Below, one piece after another: positions 1 to 8,769 of a stretch of DNA of 64,000 nt. The DNA lies in NCBI GenBank assembly GCA_035254305.1, contig DATFAS010000268.1, forward strand, positions 1 through 64,000, read 5' to 3'. The DNA comes from DATFAS01 sp035254305 (GTDB taxonomy: Bacteria > Bacillota > Bacilli > Aneurinibacillales > RAOX-1). Numbering within the stretch: the first letter of the stretch is position 1; every line of letters starts with the position of its first letter. The position numbers and the translations under genes are program-made. The notes beneath the pieces are model-generated. The model ran no database searches. It was given only the letters and a program-made list of their open reading frames with translations, and was not told the origin of the DNA.

Positions 1-46
1 AGATTTATTATGGAAATCAATTGGAATTGAGGGGAGGGGAGTAAAA

Positions 47-928
47 ATGTTTGTTCAATCAAGCTATCAAGGAGCAAAGATAGATAAAGGTGAGCTATAT
101 CTAGTATGTACTCCCATTGGTAATCTTGGGGATATGTCATCGCGTGCAGTGGAAATCCTCAAAATGGTTGATTTAATCGCAGCAGAAGACACTCGACATA
201 CTCGAAAGCTCCTAGCACATTTTCAGTTTGAAGCTAAGCTAGTGAGTCACCATGAACATAATAAAGAAGCCAGTATAAAAGGGCTTATTGAATTATTAGA
301 AAGTGGAAAAAAAGTAGCGCTTGTTAGTGATGCTGGAATGCCAGCGATCTCAGATCCAGGTTATGAATTGGTACGAGAAGCAGTAGAGATGGAAATTTCC
401 GTGATTCCTATTCCAGGGCCGAACGCTGCCCTATCAGCCCTTATTGCTTCTGGTTTACCAACTGGAAAATTTTTTTTCCTAGGATTTCTCCCCCGCGAGA
501 AGAAGCAGCTTCGAGAAGAATTAGAACGTCTAAAGCCCTATCCTGAAACGCTAATCCTCTATGAAGCGCCTCACCGAATTGATAAGATGTTAAAAGAAGC
601 TAAAGAGATTCTAGGCAACCGTCGTGCAGTGCTAGCAAGGGAATTAACCAAAAAACATGAAGAGTTTATACGAGGAACTCTCGAAGAGGTTATAAATTAC
701 TTAGATGAAGGTGGAATCCGTGGTGAATTTACCATCCTAATCGAAGGGAATTTAGAACCTGATTTAGGACAGACAGCCGCAGGAAGCTGGTGGAATCACT
801 TAAGTTCTATTGAACATGTAGACAAATATATAGCCGAGGGAATGTCCTCAAAGGAAGCAATAAAGAAAGTCGCCGAGGATCGAAAGGTTCCTAAACGGGA
901 GATTTATAATCAATATCATGGGGAATAA
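47..928 (+). CDS. rsmI: 16S rRNA (cytidine-1402-2'-O)-methyltransferase RsmI
   Basis: 293 aa, the usual family length. RsmI 2'-O-methylates C1402 in the decoding centre of 16S rRNA, using SAM. The tetrapyrrole-methylase fold is clear: LYLVCTPIGNLGDM near residue 18, AAEDTRHTRKLL near 46, SDAGMPAISDPG near 95 and the IPGPNA loop near 122. A purine-rich site (GGGGAGGGGAG) precedes the ATG. The C-terminal part ends in a helical tail with KKVAEDRKVPKREIY. It lies directly upstream of convergent abrB, as yabC does in B. subtilis. Confidence 0.96.
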   Translation: MFVQSSYQGAKIDKGELYLVCTPIGNLGDMSSRAVEILKMVDLIAAEDTRHTRKLLAHFQFEAKLVSHHEHNKEASIKGLIELLESGKKVALVSDAGMPAISDPGYELVREAVEMEISVIPIPGPNAALSALIASGLPTGKFFFLGFLPREKKQLREELERLKPYPETLILYEAPHRIDKMLKEAKEILGNRRAVLARELTKKHEEFIRGTLEEVINYLDEGGIRGEFTILIEGNLEPDLGQTAAGSWWNHLSSIEHVDKYIAEGMSSKEAIKKVAEDRKVPKREIYNQYHGE

Positions 929-937
929 GAAAGTTTA

Positions 938-972
938 AGGAGCTATCCCCCAACAGGGAATAGCTCCTCTTA
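938..972. terminator. Bidirectional terminator between rsmI and abrB
   Basis: Inverted repeat AGGAGCTATCCCC (938-950) and GGGAATAGCTCCT (956-968) with a 5-nt loop, lying between two convergent genes. The flanks are only moderately T-rich on either strand. Confidence 0.7.
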
Positions 973-977
973 AATCT

Positions 978-1238
978 TTAGAATAATGGTTTTGCAGGAG
1001 TTGGCATTTCAGAAACACAGTCTGTACATACCACTTTACCTTTAAAATGAGTAACAGATTCAGCATTACCACAGAAAATACAAGCTGGTTCGTATTTCTT
1101 AAGGATGATACGTTCCCCATCAACATAAATTTCTAATGCATCCTTCTCACCGATTCCGAGTGTTCTGCGAAGTTCAATTGGAATAACCACACGACCGAGC
1201 TCGTCCACTTTCCGTACAATACCTGTTGATTTTAACAT
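978..1238 (-). CDS. abrB: Transition-state regulator AbrB with C-terminal zinc-ribbon-like tail
   Basis: 86 aa. Residues 1-50 are the swapped-hairpin AbrB DNA-binding domain, nearly identical to B. subtilis AbrB (KSTGIVRKVDELGRVVIP, ELRRTLGI, ALEIYVDGERIILKKYEP). AbrB represses post-exponential genes until Spo0A~P lowers its synthesis. The C-terminal half differs from B. subtilis: it carries C53-x2-C56 and C71-x2-C74, the spacing of a small metal-binding ribbon. It may bind zinc in place of the Bacillus multimerisation domain (inference). RBS GAGAGGAG lies upstream of the ATG, and its promoter is at 1310-1338. Confidence 0.95.
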   Translation of the reverse strand: MLKSTGIVRKVDELGRVVIPIELRRTLGIGEKDALEIYVDGERIILKKYEPACIFCGNAESVTHFKGKVVCTDCVSEMPTPAKPLF

Positions 1239-1286
1239 AATGAAATTCTCCTCTCACGTTTCAAAATATATCTATTGGCGCCAAAA

Positions 1287-1293
1287 TTCGACA
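1287..1293 (-). promoter_or_regulatory. Spo0A box in the abrB transcribed leader
   Basis: TGTCGAA on the minus strand (TTCGACA on plus), the core 0A-box. It sits about 10-16 bp downstream of the predicted abrB start point, the same relative place as the repressing 0A boxes of B. subtilis abrB. Confidence 0.7.
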
Positions 1294-1309
1294 TGAATAA
1301 TTTATACTC

Positions 1310-1338
1310 ATCATATCAGCACTTCCAAAAGTAGTCAA
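1310..1338 (-). promoter_or_regulatory. Sigma-A promoter of abrB
   Basis: Reading the minus strand: -35 TTGACT (1338-1333), 17-bp spacer, -10 TATGAT (1315-1310). Transcription should begin near 1303, about 65 nt upstream of the ATG. Confidence 0.8.
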
Positions 1339-1435
1339 CCATTTTTTCAAGTTATTGGAATATAAAAATAAAATTAATAAGTGGAAGAAGGTAAAAAGAC
1401 TGATATATCAACAAATCAGGAGGGCATTCATTCCT

Positions 1436-1561
1436 ATGAATGGGAGAGAAGGGGTAAAAACAGCCCAAAATAACTGGAAATTACAAAAACAAAATTCGAC
1501 AAATATCTCAATTTCATTCGACAAAGGAGTGATTTGTGGAAATTTGTCCTATCGTTATTGA
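1436..1561 (+). CDS. Candidate 41-aa peptide, unrecognised
   Basis: Reads from ATG 1436, with a strong AGGAGGG 11 nt upstream, to TGA 1559-1561. It is hydrophilic, rich in Asn, Lys and Gln (TAQNNWKLQKQNSTN), with no signal peptide or membrane helix. The reading frame stays open further upstream to a TTG at 1355 (68 codons), but the Shine-Dalgarno favours 1436. A terminator hairpin begins at the stop codon. It could equally be a non-coding RNA that happens to be open. Function unknown. Confidence 0.25.
   Translation: MNGREGVKTAQNNWKLQKQNSTNISISFDKGVICGNLSYRY
1495..1523 (+). promoter_or_regulatory. Pair of Spo0A boxes
   Basis: Two exact TTCGACA heptamers at 1495-1501 and 1517-1523, 22 bp apart (two helical turns, same face). 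They lie 60-90 bp upstream of the predicted metS -35 and about 160-190 bp upstream of the abrB promoter, so the target is unclear. Confidence 0.5.
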
Positions 1562-1582
1562 AAGGCATTAGGTGCCTTTTCC
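1561..1582 (+). terminator. Terminator hairpin upstream of the metS promoter
   Basis: AAAGGCA (1561-1567) pairs with TGCCTTT (1573-1579) around a 5-nt loop, followed by a short T-rich tail. It lies upstream of the metS promoter, so it must end some other plus-strand transcript. Confidence 0.6.
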
Positions 1583-1612
1583 TTGACATGGTAACGTTAC
1601 ATTTTGTATATT
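1583..1612 (+). promoter_or_regulatory. Sigma-A promoter of metS
   Basis: -35 TTGACA (1583-1588), 18-bp spacer, -10 TATATT (1607-1612). This gives a leader of about 135 nt containing a GGCTC...GAGCC hairpin followed by TTTT (1643-1678), a possible attenuator. No T-box sequence is visible. Confidence 0.65.
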
Positions 1613-1756
1613 TTGGGCTATGATGATGATAGCAGGTTAATTGGCTCCTCCCCTTATTTTTTTAGGAAAGAGCCTTTTCGTCTACATAGGAATCCGTAGG
1701 TTTTCTGCTAGGCCTTAGGCTAGCGGTAAACAAGAATAGAAATGGGAGGAAGAGAA

Positions 1757-3742
1757 GTGGCTGACAGGAAGACTTTTTATTTAACGACCCCAATTTATTA
1801 TCCAAGTAATAAATTACATATTGGAAATGCTTATACAACGATTGCAGGAGACGCTATAGCTCGCTACAAGAGATTGCGAGGCTTTGATGTTTATTATCTG
1901 ACAGGAACAGATGAACATGGTCAGAAGCTACAGCGCAGAGCAGCAGAAGAAGGATTGACTCCACTCGGATTTATTGACCCGATTGTAGAATGGATTAAGG
2001 ATCTATGGGACAAGCTTGACATCTCCTATGATGATTTCATTCGAACAACCCAAGAACGTCATAAGGACGTAGTGAAAAAGATTTTTCAAACCCTTCTCGA
2101 TAAGGGAGATATCTATCTTGGGGAATATGAAGGATATTACTGTGTACCTGATGAGGCATTTTGGACAGAACGCCAAGCTAAGAAGGGTGACAAATATATT
2201 TGTCCGGATTGTGAGAGAGAGGTTTCCTTAGTTAAGGAAAAAAGTTATTTCTTCAGAATGTCGAATTATCAGGATCGATTGCTTCAATATATTGAAGAGC
2301 ATCCTGAATTCATTCAACCTGAGTCCCGTCGTAATGAAATGGTCAATAATTTCCTGAAGCCAGGTCTAGAGGATTTGTGCGTATCTCGAACAACCTTCGA
2401 CTGGGGCATTAAAGTTCCGAATGACCCTGAGCATGTGATCTACGTATGGATCGATGCCTTAGCAAACTATATTACTGCTTTAGGTTACATGTCAGATCAG
2501 GATGAACGATTCAAGAAGTATTGGCCTGCTGATGTCCATCTCATTGGGAAGGATATTCTTCGTTTCCATACCATTTATTGGCCAATCATTCTAATGGCTT
2601 TAGATTTGCCGTTGCCTAAGAAAGTATTTGGTCACGGTTGGCTGCTTATGCCAGATGGAAAAATGTCGAAATCTAAGGGGAATGTGATTGATCCTAAGTT
2701 CCTCATTGATCGCTATGGTACGGACTCCATTCGTTATTTTCTATTAAGAGAAATAGCCTTCGGACAGGATGGAGTCTTCACGCCAGAAGCTTTCATTCAG
2801 CGTTTGAATTTCGATTTAGCTAATGACCTGGGTAATCTTGTTAGTAGAACAGTTGCTATGATTGAAAAATATTTTGATGGTACGATTCCTAGCCCTACAC
2901 AATCTGGTGAGTATGATGAGGCACTGATTTCTCTTGCAAAGCAAACGGTGCAGCAAGTGGAATATCATTTAGATGAAATGCGCTTTGGTAATGCCTTAAC
3001 TCACTTATGGGAGCTAGTTGGTAAAACAAACAAATATATTGATGAAACAACACCTTGGAGTCTAGCGAAGGATGAGAGTAATCGTGAAAGACTCGGTACT
3101 GTTCTCTATAATTTAGCAGAGAGTATTCGAGTGGCATCTGTTCTCTTGCAGCCATTCCTGACCCAGGCACCAGCTAAGATTTGGAGCCAATTAGGACTCC
3201 CATCAACTAGTTCCGCAATTACATGGGATAGTGCTAGGGAATGGGGATCTCTCCCAACGGGGATTAAGGTTCAACGTGCAGAAATGCTGTTCCCTCGTCT
3301 AGATTTAGAGGTTGAGATAGCTGCAATTGATGAATTTACAGCAGGAGCACGTAAACAGGCAGAAGAAAATCAGAAGAAAAAAGAGGAATTATTACAGGTT
3401 CCAACCAAACCTGAATCAGAAGAAATATCCATTGATGACTTCATGAAGGTAGAATTACGAGTGGCTCAAGTCATTTCAGCTGAACCGATTCCGAAGGCAG
3501 ATAAGCTTCTTAAGCTGCAGCTTGATCTAGGGTTTGAACAACGCCAGGTTGTTTCGGGTATTGCTAAGTTCTATACACCAGATGAATTAAAGGGTAAGAA
3601 ATTAATCTGTGTGACGAATTTAAAGCCTGTAAAGCTTCGCGGTGAGATGTCCTATGGGATGATTCTAGCTGCATCTGAAGGGGATCGTTTAACAGTAGCT
3701 ACTGTTCCAGATGAAATGCCAAATGGAGCCAAAGTAAAATAA
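1757..3742 (+). CDS. metS: Methionyl-tRNA synthetase
   Basis: 661 aa from GTG 1757. An in-frame ATG at 1742 overlaps the GGGAGGA site, so the GTG, 6 nt after it, is the better start. The class I catalytic core has the HIGH-type signature KLHIGNAYTT near residue 20, a Cys-containing connective insert (YCVPDEAF and CPDC) and the KMSKSKGN loop near 300. Residues ~550-661 form the C-terminal OB-fold tRNA-binding domain (SIDDFMKVELRVAQV), normal for the homodimeric Bacillus-type enzyme. Charges tRNA-Met for initiation and elongation. Followed by a strong terminator. Confidence 0.97.
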   Translation: MADRKTFYLTTPIYYPSNKLHIGNAYTTIAGDAIARYKRLRGFDVYYLTGTDEHGQKLQRRAAEEGLTPLGFIDPIVEWIKDLWDKLDISYDDFIRTTQERHKDVVKKIFQTLLDKGDIYLGEYEGYYCVPDEAFWTERQAKKGDKYICPDCEREVSLVKEKSYFFRMSNYQDRLLQYIEEHPEFIQPESRRNEMVNNFLKPGLEDLCVSRTTFDWGIKVPNDPEHVIYVWIDALANYITALGYMSDQDERFKKYWPADVHLIGKDILRFHTIYWPIILMALDLPLPKKVFGHGWLLMPDGKMSKSKGNVIDPKFLIDRYGTDSIRYFLLREIAFGQDGVFTPEAFIQRLNFDLANDLGNLVSRTVAMIEKYFDGTIPSPTQSGEYDEALISLAKQTVQQVEYHLDEMRFGNALTHLWELVGKTNKYIDETTPWSLAKDESNRERLGTVLYNLAESIRVASVLLQPFLTQAPAKIWSQLGLPSTSSAITWDSAREWGSLPTGIKVQRAEMLFPRLDLEVEIAAIDEFTAGARKQAEENQKKKEELLQVPTKPESEEISIDDFMKVELRVAQVISAEPIPKADKLLKLQLDLGFEQRQVVSGIAKFYTPDELKGKKLICVTNLKPVKLRGEMSYGMILAASEGDRLTVATVPDEMPNGAKVK

Positions 3743-3748
3743 AAAAGA

Positions 3749-3794
3749 TAGAATAGTGTTGCTGGAATACCCTTGAGCAACACTATTCTTTTTA
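3749..3794 (+). terminator. metS terminator
   Basis: Fourteen-bp inverted repeat (AGAATAGTGTTGCT at 3750-3763 and its complement at 3775-3788), then a run of Ts. Confidence 0.88.
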
Positions 3795-3838
3795 ATATTT
3801 ACCAACACTTTTTGACAACACGAAAGGAAGTGAGTTCC

Positions 3839-4606
3839 TTGCTTTTCGACACACATGCGCATTTAGATGCAGAGCAGTTTCAAGAGGATCAGGAGGAAGT
3901 CATCCGTAGGGCTAGGGAAAATGGAGTGAAGAGAATTGTAAATGTTGGTTTTAATCGAGAGACCATTCCTACAACTCTCAAGCTTGCTAATCAATATGAT
4001 TTTATTTATGCAGCGGTTGGCTGGCATCCACAGGATGCTAAGGATATGAGGGAAGAAGATTTGGGTTGGTTGCGAGAGTTATGTCGTCATGAGAAGGTGG
4101 TGGCAATAGGAGAAATAGGATTAGATTATTACTGGGATACCTCACCAAAAGATGTGCAACAAATGGTATTTCGACGCCAAATTAGGCTGGCCAAAGAATT
4201 GAAGCTGCCCATTATCATTCACGATCGTGAGGCACACCAGGATATTCTTGATATCCTTAGGGAAGAAAAGGCCGAGGAAATCGGCGGAGTTATGCACTGT
4301 TTTTCTGGAAGTTTAGAAATGGCACAGCAGTGCATAGATATGAATTTTTATATTTCTTTTGGAGGGCCTGTAACCTTCAAGAATGCCAAAAAACCAAAGG
4401 AAATTGTTAAACAGATTCCGCTAGATCGACTGCTTATTGAAACGGATTGTCCTTATCTTACTCCTGAACCCTACCGTGGAAAGAGGAATGAGACAGGTTA
4501 TGTAAGGTATGTAGCACAGGTAATTGCAGAGCTAAGAGGCATGGACCCTATTGAACTGGCAGAGATAACCTATCAAAATGCCATAAAACTGTTTCATTTA
4601 ACTTAA
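3839..4606 (+). CDS. tatD: TatD-family metal-dependent DNase
   Basis: 255 aa from TTG 3839, chosen because MLFDTHAHLD aligns with the start of B. subtilis YabD and AAGGAAGTGAG precedes it; longer upstream extensions run through the metS terminator. Metal ligands of the amidohydrolase-like barrel are visible: THAHLD at the N terminus, GEIGLDYYW near 91, PIIIHDREA near 127, MHCFSG near 152 and ETDCPYLTPEP near 202. TatD enzymes are 3'-5' exonucleases linked to DNA repair and fragment clearance; the physiological substrate in Bacillales is uncertain. Confidence 0.94.
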   Translation: MLFDTHAHLDAEQFQEDQEEVIRRARENGVKRIVNVGFNRETIPTTLKLANQYDFIYAAVGWHPQDAKDMREEDLGWLRELCRHEKVVAIGEIGLDYYWDTSPKDVQQMVFRRQIRLAKELKLPIIIHDREAHQDILDILREEKAEEIGGVMHCFSGSLEMAQQCIDMNFYISFGGPVTFKNAKKPKEIVKQIPLDRLLIETDCPYLTPEPYRGKRNETGYVRYVAQVIAELRGMDPIELAEITYQNAIKLFHLT

Positions 4607-4630
4607 GTTTAATCGTTCTATTTCCTCCTT

Positions 4631-4672
4631 TTCGACATAAGCTTTCTTTGTGTTGTTCATTTTTTTGTCGAA
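4631..4672 (+). promoter_or_regulatory. Two Spo0A-box-like sites upstream of yabE
   Basis: TTCGACA (4631-4637) and, inverted, TGTCGAA (4666-4672, in context TTTTTTGTCGAACG). Both lie upstream of the yabE -35, whose TTTGACA is itself one mismatch from the box. Confidence 0.5.
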
Positions 4673-4691
4673 CGAACTTGAACATTTCGGT

Positions 4692-4720
4692 TTGACAAAA
4701 CAGACACTGTCCCATAAAAT
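4692..4720 (+). promoter_or_regulatory. Sigma-A promoter of yabE
   Basis: TTGACA (4692-4697), 17 bp, TAAAAT (4715-4720). The predicted start near 4727 leaves a leader of about 25 nt before ATG 4753. Confidence 0.75.
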
Positions 4721-4752
4721 GAACTCAATTGAAGAGGAGGATTATAGGACTT

Positions 4753-5763
4753 ATGGATCAAGAAAGAGCTTTTCCCACATCAAGGAAGTTTCTTTACCTG
4801 GTTGGAGCCCTAGCCGTACTTTTCACCATGACCATTTCGATCTGGTTTTACCGATCGATCCAACCAAAGGAAGTACATTTCGTTATTAACGGGGAGACCA
4901 AAGTTATTAAGACGAAGGCTAAGACTGTAGGAGATCTGCTTAAGGAACAATCGATACAGTTAACAGACTACGATCAATTAAGCCCCCCATCAGAACAGAA
5001 GATTCAAGCTGGGCTTGAGGTCAACTTTGAAGAGAAGTGGCAAGTAGCTATCGATATTGGTAAAGATGAGAAGAAAGTGGTAACTGGCAAGAAGGTAGTA
5101 GGAGATATTCTGAAGGAACAGAATATTGCTTTGGGGTCAGCGGATAAGGTGAATCCTGGGTTAGATAATGAGATTTCTGACAACAGTAAGATTTCAATTA
5201 CGAAGGTTGAGCAGAAGGTAGTTGAATCCGAGGAAACCATTCCATTCCGCGAGGTGAAACGATCTGATCTGTTGCTTGCGCAAGGGCAAGAGAAGGTTGT
5301 GCAAGATGGGGTAAACGGGAAAGCTGTTCTTCGTTATCAGGTCGTGTATGAAAACGGAGAAGAGGTCTCCAGGACGCTGGTTGATACCCAAGTGGTTCAG
5401 CCGATGCAAGAGAAAATTATTAAAATAGGTACCCTAGCAACTGTATCTCGTGGCGGCACAGATTTTACTGCTCGTAAAGTTATTGAGAATGTTGTCTTGA
5501 CGGCTTATGGTCCAGGAGGCAATTCGCATACCGCATCTGGAAGCAAACCAAACTCTGGTCAAACGATTGCTGCTGATCCAGACGTGATTCCATTAGGGAC
5601 TTGGGTATACATAGAGGGCTATGGGTTTAAAAGAGTCGAGGACACCGGTGGTGCGATTAAAGGCAATAAACTTGACCTCTATTTTGACAACGACCAAGAT
5701 GCGAAAGATTTTGGTGTTAGAAGAGCATCTAAAGTGTATGTAATTGGTTCATCACATCCATAA
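4753..5763 (+). CDS. yabE: Cell-wall 3D/G5/DUF348 protein YabE
   Basis: 336 aa from ATG 4753, with GAGGAGG upstream; an in-frame TTG at 4729 precedes the RBS. A single N-terminal membrane anchor (about residues 14-32) is followed by two DUF348 repeats (VGDLLKEQ and VGDILKEQN modules), a G5 domain (about 155-235) and a C-terminal 3D domain (VVLTAYGPGG ... GGAIKGNKLDLYF) with the three conserved Asp positions. Family members resemble Rpf/Sps-type peptidoglycan-remodelling enzymes, and YabE is thought to be an exported autolysin-like protein. Transcribed from its own promoter and ended by a hairpin. Confidence 0.93.
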   Translation: MDQERAFPTSRKFLYLVGALAVLFTMTISIWFYRSIQPKEVHFVINGETKVIKTKAKTVGDLLKEQSIQLTDYDQLSPPSEQKIQAGLEVNFEEKWQVAIDIGKDEKKVVTGKKVVGDILKEQNIALGSADKVNPGLDNEISDNSKISITKVEQKVVESEETIPFREVKRSDLLLAQGQEKVVQDGVNGKAVLRYQVVYENGEEVSRTLVDTQVVQPMQEKIIKIGTLATVSRGGTDFTARKVIENVVLTAYGPGGNSHTASGSKPNSGQTIAADPDVIPLGTWVYIEGYGFKRVEDTGGAIKGNKLDLYFDNDQDAKDFGVRRASKVYVIGSSHP

Positions 5764-5777
5764 TAAGTTAAGGATGA

Positions 5778-5806
5778 GCTGTGTTTCTTCGGGACACAGC
5801 GTTTTT
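5778..5806 (+). terminator. yabE terminator
   Basis: GCTGTGT / ACACAGC stem (5778-5800) followed by GTTTTTCT. Confidence 0.85.
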
Positions 5807-5823
5807 CTATTTAGGAGGCTTAC

Positions 5824-7244
<1,421 letters not shown>

Positions 7245-7302
7245 GCTCTAATCACCCTGAATTCTGTAGTCACATATATTGACTGGGAGGAGGGGTGTTT
7301 TT

Positions 7303-8193
7303 ATGTCTATTCGCGTTGGAGATATCGTGACTAGGAAATCGTACGGCAATGATCTCTTATTTATTGTCACTTCGCTAAATAAGGTAAGGTTTACGGCCTT
7401 TCTCCAAGGACTAGAAATGCGATTAATGGCTGATGCGCCTGTAGATGATTTGATAAAAATAGATCGAGAAACCTTGGAGAATGAACTACAGAAAAATCAA
7501 ATAAAAAGTAGTGAATCGATACGGTTAATTCATCAAGAACACCGATTGTTGAGAGAGAAGAACTTTTGGATGCAAACCGGCTACGTCGAGGAAGATCGGG
7601 ATAATGAACTGTCCTTTGAAATACCTGGAAGGGTTCTTCATTTGGATGGTGATGGGAAGTATTTGGAGAGGTGTATTGCTCTTTATCAGGATTTGGGGAT
7701 GAAGGTGAATGGCTTCTTCATGCCTGAGAATGAAATGCCATTGCATGTTGGTCGGCTCTTAGCCTATTATCAACCAGATATTCTTGTTTTGACTGGTCAT
7801 GACGCTTATCGAAGAAGTATGGGGGATCAGAGTTCACTAGATTCTTATCGGAATTCACGCTTTTTTGTACAAGCGGTTCAGGAAGCAAGGAGATTTGAAC
7901 GTAACAAAGATAAGTTGGTTATTTTTGCAGGGGCATGCCAATCTAATTTTGAAAGCTTATTAGAAGCTGGGGCTAATTTTGCAAGTTCTCCTAAGCGGAT
8001 TAATATCCATACGTTGGACCCTGTTTATATTGTGGAAAAGGTTGCCTATACTTCTGTTCGAGAAACCGTGAATGTTTTTGAGGTGGCAAAGAATACGATA
8101 ACAGGGATGGACGGTCTTGGAGGAATTGAAACTTTCGGCTTATTTCGACTTGGTTTACCAAGAACAGAGAATATCCGAAATAATAGACTTTAG
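7303..8193 (+). CDS. yabG: Sporulation-specific cysteine protease YabG
   Basis: 296 aa from ATG 7303, which lies 6-7 nt after GGGAGGAGGGG; an in-frame TTG at 7279 precedes that site. The start IRVGDIVTRKSYGND and core FFMPENEMP ... LVLTGHDAYRR and VIFAGACQSNFE (candidate Cys and His catalytic residues) are typical of YabG. In B. subtilis this protease trims spore coat proteins such as SpoIVA in the mother cell under sigma-K. I could not identify a convincing sigma-K promoter. Confidence 0.94.
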   Translation: MSIRVGDIVTRKSYGNDLLFIVTSLNKVRFTAFLQGLEMRLMADAPVDDLIKIDRETLENELQKNQIKSSESIRLIHQEHRLLREKNFWMQTGYVEEDRDNELSFEIPGRVLHLDGDGKYLERCIALYQDLGMKVNGFFMPENEMPLHVGRLLAYYQPDILVLTGHDAYRRSMGDQSSLDSYRNSRFFVQAVQEARRFERNKDKLVIFAGACQSNFESLLEAGANFASSPKRINIHTLDPVYIVEKVAYTSVRETVNVFEVAKNTITGMDGLGGIETFGLFRLGLPRTENIRNNRL

Positions 8194-8198
8194 TGATA

Positions 8199-8235
8199 AA
8201 CGCCTCTTAAAGAATAGGGGCGTTTTCTTATTTTT
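8199..8235 (+). terminator. yabG terminator
   Basis: AACGCCTC (8199-8206) pairs with GGGGCGTT (8217-8224, one G-U), then a T-rich tail. Confidence 0.8.
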
Positions 8236-8335
8236 AAGGCACCGCATCACTACAAAAAGTTACGAGATCGTCATCTTCGTGAGGGAGGATGACTCACCCT
8301 AAAATACTTTGTTGAATGTTGTAAAACAATATTCA

Positions 8336-8365
8336 TTGACAATATCTTTGTCTTGTTGCTATAAT
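8336..8365 (+). promoter_or_regulatory. Upstream veg promoter (P1)
   Basis: TTGACA (8336-8341), 18 bp, TATAAT (8360-8365): both hexamers match the sigma-A consensus. Confidence 0.8.
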
Positions 8366-8376
8366 TATCGATTTGT

Positions 8377-8405
8377 TTGACATAATAAACCTGTGGTGAT
8401 ATAAT
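8377..8405 (+). promoter_or_regulatory. Downstream veg promoter (P2)
   Basis: TTGACA (8377-8382), 17 bp, TATAAT (8400-8405), with a TGA extended -10. This is a full-consensus sigma-A promoter, in line with veg being one of the strongest vegetative promoters in B. subtilis. Confidence 0.88.
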
Positions 8406-8432
8406 CGTACATAAGTGAGGTGGTCATGCACT

Positions 8433-8708
8433 ATGGCAAAGAATGCGTTAATGGATATTAAACGCAGTTTAGATGCTCATTTAGGTGAGCGCATTGTGTT
8501 GAAAGCGAATGGTGGTCGTCGCAAGACCGTTGAGAGATCCGGGGTTCTTGAATCGACTTATCCATCCGTTTTTATTGTGAGGCTAGATGAAGAACGCCAA
8601 TCATTCGAACGGGTTTCATACAGCTACGCCGATATTTTGACGGAAACCGTCATGCTTACAGTTTGTCCATCTGAGCAAGAACAGATTAAGATAAGTGCAC
8701 ACCAGTAG
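8433..8708 (+). CDS. veg: Veg protein
   Basis: 91 aa from ATG 8433 ([18 protein letters not shown]), with GTGAGGTGG about 9 nt upstream; a longer in-frame GTG start lies on that RBS and is unlikely. The core [17 protein letters not shown] and [18 protein letters not shown] is highly similar to B. subtilis Veg. Veg is a small conserved Gram-positive protein implicated in biofilm matrix gene expression and in spore outgrowth; its biochemical activity is unsettled. Two strong promoters and a strong terminator make it a monocistronic, probably abundant, transcript. Confidence 0.96.
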   Translation: MAKNALMDIKRSLDAHLGERIVLKANGGRRKTVERSGVLESTYPSVFIVRLDEERQSFERVSYSYADILTETVMLTVCPSEQEQIKISAHQ

Positions 8709-8736
8709 AGTATCGGTTCTACTGGTGTTTTGTTTT
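8699..8736 (+). terminator. veg terminator
   Basis: Perfect 11-bp stem ACACCAGTAGA / TCTACTGGTGT (8699-8709, 8718-8728) with T-run. It overlaps the end of the veg coding sequence. Confidence 0.9.
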
Positions 8737-8769
8737 ATGTTGCTTCCTCTTTGTTGGTTTCAATTCCCT

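Larger units (their letters stand above)
1239..1756. other. 518-bp abrB-metS intergenic region with a candidate small transcription unit
   Basis: Besides the two flanking promoters, this holds a plus-strand stretch that looks transcribed on its own. There is a weak sigma-A-like element (TTCAAG 1346-1351, 17 bp, TAAAAT 1369-1374), an AGGAGGG ribosome-binding motif (1418-1424) followed by ATG at 1436 opening 41 codons to the stop at 1559-1561, and a 7-bp hairpin with T-run immediately after. A second possible start is GTG 1536 (11 codons), which follows AAGGAG. I do not recognise either peptide. Two 0A boxes (1495-1501, 1517-1523) lie within. Confidence 0.45.

Noticed and set aside
1..46. Possible 3' end of an upstream gene ending TGA at 28-30
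   Set aside because: Only nine open codons are available; too little to assign a product or be sure of the frame.
1613..1756. T-box riboswitch before metS
   Set aside because: The leader is only about 140 nt and lacks the conserved T-box sequence and a specifier loop that I could recognise.
7253..7281. Sigma-K-like promoter before yabG (ACC, 16 bp, CATATATTG)
   Set aside because: The implied start would fall inside the ribosome-binding site of yabG, so it is unlikely to be functional.
8117..8302. 61-codon frame overlapping the end of yabG
   Set aside because: Covers the yabG end and its terminator in another frame, with no RBS; a shadow frame.
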